Shown here: in pieces, positions 28,141-40,000 of the stretch
Position numbering within the stretch: position 1 is the first letter of the stretch
Layout: every line of letters starts with the position of its first letter
Assembly (NCBI GenBank): GCA_013397455.1
Contig: VYZB01000030.1
Span: forward strand, 4,369,205 to 4,433,204
Source of the DNA: Crotophaga sulcirostris
Taxonomy: Eukaryota; Chordata; Aves; Cuculiformes; Crotophagidae
Length of the DNA: 64,000 nucleotides
Reading direction: 5' to 3'
Translations under genes and position numbers: made by a program
The notes under the pieces: generated by a model
Databases searched by the model: none
What the model saw: the letters and a program-made list of their open reading frames with translations, nothing else
What the model was told of the DNA's origin: nothing

Positions 28141-31100
28141 AGAACGCCTTGGCCAAACCGCAGCTTTTCCAGGTGCTTTTCCATCCTGGAGAAGCTCTGT
28201 GACAGGATTGAAGGGGTCAACGGCGCTCTGTGAGGCGCAGTTATGGGCTTGTGCTCCACGCGCTCCCCATCGTGCAGCTGGTGTGGAGGCAAATTGGCAA
28301 AATATATTCTAATAATTGCAGTGTTGCTTCCAGCTCTGCACGTAAAAACACCCCTCTTAAAGAACTGCAACACAATTGTTTTTAGCTCGGCCATGCATTA
28401 TTTCTTTGACTTCAGAGGAGTCAGTCTCATAATTGGATCAGGATGTGGCTGGCAGAGTTGAAGGATGTAAAGCACCTTGTGGTGCTGAAGTGCTTGTAAA
28501 ATTACACAGGATCAATGCTCCTTCGAAGAATTATTTAGGAAGAGTTATTTCAAAGCATTGCTTTTACATAATTTATGGGTGCATTGCTAAGAGGCTTGCA
28601 AAACATCGCAGTGTCTGCATATTACATAACTACAATGTTTACAAGCAGAAAAGAAATTAGGGAAAAATTCACTTTTCAAATATTAACTCAAAATTAAAAA
28701 ATCTATCCTAAGTATAGTTTAAGGAATATGAATTCTACTGATGTCTCAGTTTTAATTCAGCATACAAAACCTCAGTCTGTTACTCCTAAATGTGATTTAA
28801 GAGATTATTCTTCATCTCAGTATTTAGAAAAGTACTGTTTTTCATCATGACAAAAGATGCTGCTATGTGATATTATTATGGCCCATTTTGTGGTATATAT
28901 GACTGTATGGGATTCCTTGCAGTCAGGTTAAGCCAAAATTTGCCTTTTGACACAAGCCAACAGTTTTGGCTTCGTTGAAAACTGATCATATATAGTGAAG
29001 ATAAAATTTTCTTTTCACAGTTTGGTTGCTCTAAAATACAATGAAATTTGCTGTTAAGAAGATGAAAAATATTACAGCTCTGTATTTTTAAAATAGAGGG
29101 CAAATGGAAATAATAACCTAAATCAGAGTATTGTGTACATACAGTCAAAATTATTTTAGAGGTGTTGCTTTCCATGTGGTACAGTAATCATTTCAATGAG
29201 CAGAAGGGAATTATGGATGTGACTTTGTTTTTATGATCTTTTAAGGGTGTTTGAAAGTGAATCTGGTGTTTCCTTTAGCTATCAGTCTGAAAGTGAAATA
29301 ACCCTTTATCCTGGTATTGACAATACAAAGCACATGCTGACTAAAAGTACAGTCAGACTCCCAGTTTTGTTCCTTGCACTAAATGTGAGACTTAAATGTA
29401 CAAATAGAATCGAAGTGAGCAACCACCTATAGCACTGCTTTTCCATGCTGCAGACCTGTGACAGTGTTTCCTTCGGAGTTCGGACACCCAAACCTTTTCC
29501 ATTCAGTTTTACAGGTCGGATGCTTCTCCCTGCCCAATGGGAGGCTGCAAACCTTCCTGCCTGTACGGGTTTCTTGTGATTTTCCTCTTGAAATATTTTG
29601 TGCTTTCTTTAGACATTCTTAGGAAGAAAAATGTGAGCATTGATTTGTGGAGCGATGCCCGTGTTGGTTTGTAGAGGAACTGCAAAGGAAGCACTTGCAT
29701 AGCTTCCCGCTTTTCAGAGTGGTAACACCTGATTTTTGTACAGTAGTCTGTGTTCTGAAATCTCCTACTCTGCCTCTGTTTTTGAGCAGCATATCTGATT
29801 TCTAAATCTTCTGTGAGCCAGAGGATTGTATGTTCCAGTGTACTCAGACTGACATCGAGCTGTGTGAGCAAAATAGTATCTTCTGTGGCAGAAGATAATG
29901 CCAATGTGCAACTTCTGCAGCACCCGGGGCTGCACTGGCAACTCATGAGAAGGCTGTGTTTTATCTGCATAAAGGTCTTATTGATATAAACTGTGGATTT
30001 GTGTTTACTTTCTATGATGCATCCCTTCTAAATCTATAGGAATAAATGGTTCTACATTTAAGATTCTACACACTTGTTCTTCCTTTGACTCCTTGCACTA
30101 CCTGCACTTGTCCACACACTGTTGCTGCTTGTGTTCAGCATTCCTCAGTGTCCACCTCCACTTTCAGTCCTTCCAGACAGGTCGTCAGTGTAAACGAGGC
30201 AGGGGTTAGAAGTGGTATTAGAGAGAGATGGCAGAATCCTGGAGCTGTTACAGAAAAAGTCCCACTGGCTTCAGAGTGACCAGAATTGTTGCCTTGAGAC
30301 AGCCTGACATGAAGCAGCCTTTTGATGTACCCCAGCTGTGGGGCAGGGAGAGGGGTTGCAGTTCTGTTGTTTGCTGGAAGAGGAGTGGAGGTCGTTGGTG
30401 TGGGTGAACTGGGCAGGAAACGCTGTGCGGTGCCACAGAGCGGTGACGGTAGCGCTGTAGGGTGGCTGTTCCTCAGGAGGCTGCTGGTGGCTTCACTGCA
30501 GGGTTCAGGAAGGTGTCTGACACTGGCATATCAGGTGTATTTCCAACAGAACCCACAGCACAGGTATTCAGTTAGCTCTTAGGACTGACCATCAGTCTGT
30601 AGTAGATTGCGTCTCTCTCTTGTTTTGTTACAAACTACATGGCAGTGTGTTATGTTGTTATTAATCAAACTGGTAAATGCATTCATTAATGTGGGCTGTA
30701 ATTATCCCTTGATGCTAAGCTATTAGGGGATAGTTAAATTCTGCTTTCCAGTTATAAAGCTGGAAACTTTGAGATTATTGTTGAATATAAGAAATCTTCC
30801 CTCCTTTCCATGTGCAGCTCTTGTACCTCTGTTCATATTGGTAAGGGCTCACCAATACTGCAGTTCAAAATCATTGACAGATTCACATCTACGATAGATG
30901 TGATTTTATTTTGCTGCTGGTTGGCAGGAGACTGATGTGCAAGGTAAGAGAAGGCAGCAGAAATCCTCCCAATAACTTGAAAGCTTCGGAGTAAGCAAAA
31001 AATCGTACAAGTTCAAGAGCAGCTGGCAGACGTGTATTAAATACCCAGCGACTGAACTACAGGGCTGTCACTTCTGTCCTCCGAGCCTTTGGAGCCACAA

Positions 31101-32331
31101 GATAAGCTCTGAACAAAAGAAAGCAAAACAAATATGCAAAAAAAAACCCACCAAAAAGAAACGGTGAAGAACAGCCACCTTTTCCGTGCTTGTAGGTATA
31201 GTGATGGGCTTTAGCTTTGTTTTTTTAAACAGGGAAGAAAAAATACTTATGGGAAGTACAGATGTAATAGCTGGCTTTTCTGACTTCAGTTCAGTGGATT
31301 AGATGGAGTTGATTGATAGCTCTGATTTACAGGCATTCTACTGAAGATGATTTTCAACTTTCTAAATGCTTACTGTTAACTAAACACTTGTCTGTTGGTG
31401 ATTGTGTTCTTGGCAATTGCTAATGCATAGAAGGAAAAGTAGGCAAAGTGAAAGACCATTCAGCAAGTATGACTCATGATCCTTGTGAAAGGAGGGGGGA
31501 ATCAGTACAGAAATAAAACTTGTGCTTCATGCTTCATTTAATGCATTGCATATCTTTATGTAATGGTGGGAGAGTCTTTAAAATATAAAGGGAGGCTTAG
31601 ATAGAGAGAGGTTTGTGTAGTTGTTATTGAATATGAGCTTGTTGTGCTTTTTCCTGTCTGCTGCAGTATAAATACGACTTGCAGTTAGTGCTGTCATCAG
31701 CTGCCAAGATATTATGATGTACCTAGATTTGTTTGGGGAAAAATTGTAAACTCGAAGGAGGAAGAGCGCTGGTGCTCACTGTAGAATAAGTTAGTTTGTA
31801 GGAAACATGGAAAACTTTTTTGTCTCTCAAAATGACCTCAGAACAATTTTTAGAGTAAGATTTAAACAGTTACCAGTGTGCTTTGCTTCCTTTGTTACAA
31901 CTTACATAAGTTATGTATTACTTAAATTACTTAAAAATAATCACAGCATCCTCTTAGTAAAAATACCAGTGTACTGGATGCAGGTGTACTGTGTATATTC
32001 ATTCACCTTCCTGGTTTGTAGGTAAAGTATTAGTTTTGTATTATTTTTATTATTTTGAGTGGTTTTTTTTGTAGTTTGTAGTAGTTAGACTTGTGGATAA
32101 TAATCTGTATGTTATGATAACAGACCATTAAAGAATCTAATGTTAACTGCGAAGCATGGTTATTTTGCGATGCTTATGGACCCTAGTGGTGTTCTTTTTT
32201 CACTATAGTGGTATATGATTACAAAGCTGCATTAGTGATACACAGTATTTCTGAATCTATATCTTAAGGTTAGGCTCCTAAAAAGTGACCCTTTGCCTTC
32301 TCTAATGGGCCTCTTCTGAAAATGGACCAGG

Positions 32332-32384
32332 TAGAAAAGAAAGAAAAGAAAGAAAAAAAGAAAAAAAAAGAAAAGAAAAGAAAA
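32332..32384 (+). repeat. Polypurine A/G microsatellite
   Basis: About 50 bases of AAAAG and AAAG units with almost no pyrimidine, in the putative CHRNA5 intron 1. It is simple sequence with no other role visible. Confidence 0.9.
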
Positions 32385-34700
32385 CCTGAAATCATTAACG
32401 CTCAGATCAATCAATTAGAAAATGCTTTGAACCACGTTGTTTAAAGTATAGGGACCAGTGTTAGAGCTGCAAACCTCACGTGGTTCTTGGGCACTTTATC
32501 TAAGGCAATGCAGAGGAATAGAGTTCAAAGAATATTTATTCGTTAGGAAAACATGGACTGTGATGTTCTCTCATTTAAAAATCAAACAATTTATGACAAG
32601 ATGTGAGGTATAGCTCTCTCACTAAATATTTCACTGGTAATTCTTATAGAAAGAATACTACTGCTAAGTTACATTAAGATACTAAAAAAATCTCATCCCA
32701 TAATGGTACAGTAAGAAACAATGTAAAAAACAGATTTTACAAAATAATAACATTTTTGTCATTTATCTGAGGTATTTAAAGTCTGCCTTTAGCAGCACTG
32801 GTGAAATTTTGACAAGAAGAAGTTAACAAAATGAATAGACATGGACATGTCTTATTATGTTATTAACAAATTTGAGAACCATGAAATGATTTGTCTTCTT
32901 TTCTAAATAGCTTCACCAAAGTACTTTTATTAAAGAAGTTTGTTAAATGTTTAGGGCTGAATTTTTAAATACAGTTGTGTACGAGGTCAGGTGTTTAATT
33001 AGAATTTCTTATTATCATTTTGTCAAAAGTGTGCTCGAACTACTTCAGAGTTTTAAAAAATTGAGTCATTAGTCTGTTTTGTGCACAAATGTTTGTTTCC
33101 TTCTTGCAAAATTCATATTTTGACCATCCAGCATTTTCTCATGTGATGCAGGTTTTTTTGGCTGACCGTAAAATAACACTGAGGGAGTGAGCAGAGAAGA
33201 ATTTCAGGTGTACATTATAAAGTAAACATTGTCATTGGGATTTATCACTGAACGATATAGAGAGCTAAGTTTGATTTAGCCTGCAGGAGTTACCTGACCT
33301 CAACAAAAAGAAAGCCACTCAGATACCAGCATGCTTAGAATTGCTCTTCAAAGGCAGTCTTCTAAGGTTTTTTTAGTGCAGTGAGATAGTAGCTGTGGTG
33401 AAGGCTTCCATTAATCTCTTACCATCTGATTTAGTATCAGATTTGTACTCCAGGTCGTTTGTTTGCTAATCTTGCTGGTCATAGGTTTTTAACCTCTCTC
33501 TGCTTTTCTCCAACCAGCAGTGCCAACCTGCTGCCTCAAGCTACTGTGTTTTATCTCTTTTCCTTTCTTCTGTGCTTTTTTTTCTGCTTGCCACCAGCTC
33601 TTCACTTTTTTGTAATTGGTGCTAATAGCAATAAGTAACTAAGAATCACACCCTTTATTATCGTCCTAAAAGCATACGGACACATTGAAAATAGAATTGA
33701 AACACCTGCAGTCTGTAACAAGTGAGCTGAGTGGTCCTATTAAATAAAACGTGGAAAGGTAAGGGTGGTTATTTTATTTTTGCCGGCTCTTAACATATTG
33801 TTACCATCTCCATCCTCCTCATGGAGCTCTCATTTGTATAAGCTGCCTCTTATAGACCACTATGCCCCAGTTTATTAATAAACAGAATAAACTAGAAATG
33901 AAAAAGTGTGTTTTTTTCTGTGATAGAAACAAAAGAAAAAAAATAATTGAACTATAGTGCTAGTAAATATGATCTTAATAAATCAGTGAGTGTACTGTAG
34001 GTCTGAAGGTAAAATGTTTGAAACAAATTAAATAGCAAAGGAACATGTCCCCATTTTGCATAGCAGGGAAGATGTTGTGTTTTAAGAGACGCTTAATCTG
34101 GAAACAGCATTGTACCCTGAAGATGCTGTATTGCTGTATAGGAGGTCATCTTACAGGAACACAGAAGTGGTGAAAGTGCAACTTTGCCTCTGCATTGCTT
34201 CAAGGTCAATTAATGGAGAGAGAATACCCAGCTGTGCTGTCATTCTCGTACAAAAAATTTAGTTGAGTTGTAAGTGCAAAAGGGAAATGTAATTAATGCT
34301 AATACAAAAATTAAGTATTTATGAAACATTAGGCTGAAATACACACAAACTCGTTCATAATTCAGGAAATAGGGATATAGAAAAAGAGATGTTAAGTTGG
34401 GTCTGCAGGAAGCATTTTTTGGAGGACTCTAAAAGCAGGCCTTGACAAATCTACGTGTAGTTACAAATAAGAAAAACTTCTTGGCCAATGAGGATGCACT
34501 GAACCTAAGGTATCAATAAAATAAGTATGTTTTAACCTAATAGCTGTGATGATAACTTGTGTGTGTGTAACATTTTGTTGCTGGATCCTTTTTGGCAGCA
34601 ATTCTGATGTCCTGTGTGTGTTCCTGCCTCCACTGAGGGATGCTCAGTGGTGCAGCGCAAGCTGCCCATTGGTTCTTTGCTGTTGTACAACCCATGTGTC

Positions 34701-34938
34701 GTAATGGTTTGGGTTGGAAGGCACCGTAACGATCATCTAGTTCTACCCCCCTCCCCACCACCACCACCACCACGGGCAGGGACACCTCCCACTGGATCAG
34801 GGGACTCAGAGCCCCATCCAACCTGGCCTTGAACACCTCCAGGGATGAGGCAGCCACCGCTTCTCTGGACAACCTGGGCCAGGGCCTCCCCACCCTCATT
34901 GTGAAGAATTTCTTCCTGCAGTCTAATCTAAATCTAAA
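34701..34938 (-). mobile_element. CR1 fragment with CCA expansion
   Basis: The plus strand begins GTAATGGTTTGGGTTGGAAGG and follows the standard antisense CR1 3' blocks to GTGAAGAATTTCTTCCTGCAG. The block that normally reads CCCCTGCCATGGGCAGG carries an ACCACCACCACCACCAC run instead. The ATTCTATGAT tip is missing or eroded. Confidence 0.9.
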
Positions 34939-37047
34939 CCCCACATCCTGCTTTGGCCTGCAGCAGGAGCCGTTCAGCATGGTAATGTGTGGTGAGATTT
35001 GGAGGGAAAGGGAGCCCTGCTGCTCCTGCTTTGCTGATCCTGTCCCTTAAGCTACATTCTCATTTTGCTCCTACTGTACAATTTCAGAGAAAATACAGTT
35101 AGTATTCATAATAATAGTTCTACTGGACTGCCCCAAACCTGCAGTGCAGATGGCAGGGAATTCTCTTGTGGTTGTGCTCTGCAGTGCTTCTGGTGTTTGG
35201 TCCAAGGGATCTGTAAACGCAGCCTTCTGCAGCGCAGCAGAAAGCTGCTGCTGTGGCAAGAGCACTTTAATGAATGGGAGGGAACAGTAAAACTGATGTT
35301 AACCTGTCTGAGTTGTCGGGGCTGCAGTGGCTGCAGTCCCATAAAACTGGCTTAGGTCCATCTAAATCGATGGCTTAAATGGTGTTGGCCAGTCCACTGC
35401 CACAAACACACGCCGTGAAACTGCTGATGAAATGCTGAGGCAGATATTGAAGGTTGTGCTGACATGAGAACTGGTGCCTTGTGCAAGTGTGATGCTGTGT
35501 GACATAATTGACAATTTACTAATCCCAGGCAGTTCTAAAATTTTAGTCCTCTTCAATGCCTAATAATCTCTGATTTACTGAATGTTGGTGGTAATGAACT
35601 TTAAATAGAAATTGGTTTTACTGCCTTTAATTGATGTCTTTGTTTCTTTTACCTTCTTTTATGAGAATTAAATACCATCAGTGTTTTTTCTGCATGTATC
35701 ATTCAATATCTACTTCTCTTATGTTCACTAAATTCACCTCCTCTCCAAACAAAATAACATTAATCTTTTAAATCTCTCCTTGTGTGACTGACTGTCTCTC
35801 GTTTTAATCTTTTTATGACATCCTCTGGTGCTTTTCTCTTTCTGATATATCTTTTCTTAGATGGATGCTGTTAGTGAGCACATAATTTCTAGAAAAGTCA
35901 TGCCATACATTTATGTAATGGTATAATACTTTAAATCTGCATTAAAAGGAGGTAGTTGTGAATGTCTGTCTGTGGTTTACTTTGCCCCTTAAACCAGCTA
36001 TAATAATTGTTAGGTCTTTTTTCAGGAGTAGTTTCAGTCAGTTTAAATCTCATCAGAGAGAAGTAAAAAACTTCGTCTGGAGCATATGTTCATGCCTTCT
36101 GGTGGTTGCTCCTGCTTCTCTCTGGGAAGTGGAGACCCTTTTGGAGTCATTCCTTTTGAGGTCATGTGCTGCTTCTTGAGGTGGTAGCCTTCTTCAGGTC
36201 TTTCAGACTTCGAAAGCTGTTCTTACTTGAGTTACTTAGCTAGACATTGTGCCTTTTCCCCTCCCGTCTCCATATCTTCCCCAAATTTGTCCTTCTCTTC
36301 TTATTTACAGCATTTGATGTTTGCATGGGTTCTCATAGTGGAGCAGCCTTCAATTTGCCCTTATTTTGGGTAGCAGGGTTTCTAATGATGCCCTTTATTG
36401 AGACCACATTGTTAAAAACCTTGGGTTTTGTGGATTCTCAAAGATGAAGGACAGCGCTTACTTGATGAGGTGCTTTAGGATGACTTACATATCTCCAAAG
36501 TCCAGACTGCTCTCTGCCTGCAGTTTCTGCATCTACAGTATTTTTTTTTCCAATGCTCTGCCATATATTTCATTCTCTCAAGAGACAAAATAAGACATTT
36601 AGCTGCCACTTCTTTGTAAGCTGTACGAAGATTTTTGGCTATCCCAGATTATCGGTCTGTCTCCAGGCATTGAAATGATTCCTTGAGAATGATGAACTGA
36701 GTGTATGCTGTTGCTTAACTGGAAAGGTGTCTTCCAGTCAATATAACATTAGGGGGTGGGCTGGTAGATAGGTTGGTTCATGTCTTTAAAAACAGTGTGG
36801 GGAAAAAGTGCTCTACAAGTGCTGCAAATTTTATGCATCATAGATGTGATAGCAGTATGGAGATGCTGATAAAAGCAGGTAATTCTATGAAGTTCTTCTT
36901 CTGAGACCTTGGCCATGCTTCCAGAAACAAGGGAATAAGATGAAGAATTTAACTCTAGATAAACATAGCTGAAGCTCTTTGGAAATTGGAATGCAGATGT
37001 ACACCGTTCATTTAAATCAATATCAATAAATTACTTTCTTTATATAG

Positions 37048-40000
37048 GTATATCTGAACCTTCTTTTATTGCTAAAAGTGAAGATCGTTTGTTTAAACAT
37101 TTATTTGAAGACTATCAGAGATGGGTCCGTCCAGTGGAACGCTTGAATGACACCATAAAAATAAAGTTTGGCCTTGCAATCTCTCAGCTAGTAGATGTGG
37201 TACGTATAGGAAATAAGTTTGCTTATTCTTTTTCCTAATTCTTAAAATTCTAGAGCATAATCTCATTAAATAATTGTGCATTTTTTAGCTTAAACACAAT
37301 AGATTTAATATCTAAAATTATTATCAACATAATAAAAAATGCATTGTAGATGAAGGCATGAAGAAGTGATTGCAAAAAGACTGGGAAGATAAATGGCTTC
37401 TATGTTCAGTTGTGTTTTAAAAAAGAAGTAGTGAGTGAAATTCTTAGGTCTAGAGAATTGTGTTTTAATTTAGTAATTCAATTGGAAAACTGTATTTTTT
37501 AAACTTATCAATCTCATTTCTGTAAAATTGAGTAACACTTGCAAATCCTGCTGTTTTCCCCCTTAAGCAGAAAAAAACCTCTAAGCCTTCAAATATGTCA
37601 CTTCCATAGTAATTTTATATAGTAAAATTATCTCTTGGCATCACCTGTAATGTAAAAGAGTTCAACGAGATTTTTCTTTTCCCTGATACTCTCACTTCAG
37701 AATATTCTTTTCAAATTGAATTAGCTCTTTATGGCTATACAAGGAGTTTTTCTTCCACATATTAGCTATTTATCTTTCCATAGAAAACCAGTAAGACTGC
37801 ATAAAATACAGCTAAATAAAAAATGAAAAGGAGGAAAGAGACACAGAAGGTGTAAAAGAACACTTTCAGCAGTTAAATAATCAAAGATCATAATTGTATG
37901 TTTAAGAAGTCCTCCTATAAACATACTTAGCAGTGACCAAAATCCTTTTAGAAGTGTATTTTGTATTCTAAAGTGTAAAACTCTGTGAGCTAAAGCATTT
38001 AGTTACTGTGCATGTAGTGTGCAGATTTTTTTTTCCATAAAATATGCTTTATTTTTATAGGATGAGAAAAATCAATTGATGACAACGAATGTATGGTTGA
38101 AACAGGTATGTGTAAAATATCAATGAAAAATTCTGAAGTTGCATACCTGCAAATCAAAAGTTGGAAGAAACTTTTCTAGTTAACTGTGCATTCAAAAATT
38201 GTAGTTGTTGCATGAATTTTTATTTTATGTAGTATCTTTAAAAAAATCCCTGGAAATGCTTTAAAGGATTAATTGTGAAACTCTAAAGAAAAAGTTAAAT
38301 TAAAAAAAAAAAACTAATTAAAGGAAACCTGATTTTAATATCTTAAATTCTGTACAGAAATAGTCCAGTGGCTCTAATAGCAGAAAACAAATACTGGGTA
38401 AGGATTCAATTGTATGCAAATTTTAGAAGCCAGTTTGATTGTTGGTTTTTTTTAGTTGCCTTTTTATCTACTTTCATCCAGTCTTGGGCTGCTTATATCA
38501 ACTTCATATTAATAATGATTTTTACATCTCACATATCCACAGGAATGGATAGATGTAAAATTAAGGTGGAATCCAGATGACTATGCTGGCATAACATCTA
38601 TTCGTGTCCCTTCAGATTCTATTTGGATTCCAGACATCGTGTTGTATGACAAGTAAGATTTTAATCTTTTCATATAAAATACATTTACTTTCTAGTTTTC
38701 CCATCCAAGCTGCTTCTACGAAGCTCATTGGGTAGGTTATGTGTGGACATTTATTAGAGCTAAGATTGTGTGGAGGAATTTGTCACTGAATGCAAATGTA
38801 TTTTGTTGCCATGTTAAATACTTAAATGTTTTGCTTTGCTTCTGTATGGAATTTCTAGTCTCTTTGAAAAGTTTATTTCCACTTCTTCATGTAAACTCTT
38901 GTTTTAATTAGAAAACCATGTCTTGCACAGTGTTTGATACAAACTGATAGGATAGAGTGATGGGAGGGAATCAGCTACTTCGTGTTGTTGTAAGTCATAT
39001 TCAGCATGGATTTAAAACAAAGTACACTCAACTTTAAGTTTTTGGGTTTTGGGGTTTTTTTTGAGAATTGACAGATCTCAGAAGCAATATCTTTTCAATT
39101 AATTTTCAGCTCAACTCAGGTGCTTATACAATGCTTTTATATTTCCTGACTTGTTGAGACAGGAAAAAAAGATATTGTAGTGACTGTAAATTCAAGTTTA
39201 GAGGTGGCACACAAGTATTTCACCTGTTCCATGAGTTTTTTTCTTCAATAATTATGATTTGGGCAAATTGAACAGTATTTATGCTGTGTTACCAATAGAA
39301 ACACTAGAATCTGGTCATGCTGTTCAAGGGTCAGGATTTTTACAATCCCTTGCATAAATCATTGGGACTGCGAAAGATGCACAGATCTTTTCATGACTTG
39401 AAAATATTCTTCACTCTTCCCAAGCTATTTGACTGTGTGAGATTCAGATTTAGAAGAGAAAAAAAAAGTTGACTGAACACAATACAAAATTTTGGCAGTG
39501 AAGGGGGAGAAGGGATAAACAGGGATGAAGTGGCAATAACAAAAATATTTTCTGATTTAAAAACACACTCTCCTGCCCCTGTCGCAATTTCATGCATGTA
39601 TCTTTTATTTCAGTGCAGATGGGCGTTTTGAGGGAACATCTACAAAAACTGTGGTAAAATACGATGGCACCATTGCTTGGACTCCACCAGCAAACTACAA
39701 AAGTTCTTGTACTATTGATGTAACTTTCTTTCCCTTTGACCTCCAAAACTGCTCTATGAAATTTGGTTCCTGGACTTACGATGGCTCACAGGTTGATATA
39801 ATTCTTGAAGATTATGATGTAGACAAAAGAGACTTCTTTGATAATGGAGAATGGGAAATAGTGGCTGCAACAGGGAGCAAAGGAAATAGGACCGATGGAT
39901 GCTGCTGGTATCCTTTTGTTACGTATTCGTTTATAATTAGACGTTTGCCACTGTTTTACACGTTGTTTCTCATTATTCCTTGTATTGGACTTTCGTTTCT

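Larger units (their letters stand above)
28150..37040. other. Probable CHRNA5 intron 1, AT-rich
   Basis: About 9 kb without any exon I can support. Its role as intron 1 is inferred, because exon 1 must lie upstream. It contains one CR1 (34701-34938) and one polypurine microsatellite, listed separately. The frames at 34537-34980 are shadows of the CR1. Confidence 0.5.

Noticed and set aside
34537..34980. Minus-strand frame with FRLDCRKKFF and LEVFKARLDGALSPL
   Set aside because: The same peptide appears wherever the CR1 3' region occurs (1316, 8372, 11678). It is a non-coding part of the repeat.
35065..35355. 96-codon plus-strand frame in the putative CHRNA5 intron 1
   Set aside because: It is cysteine-rich by chance, with no family resemblance. 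Other frames overlap it on both strands.
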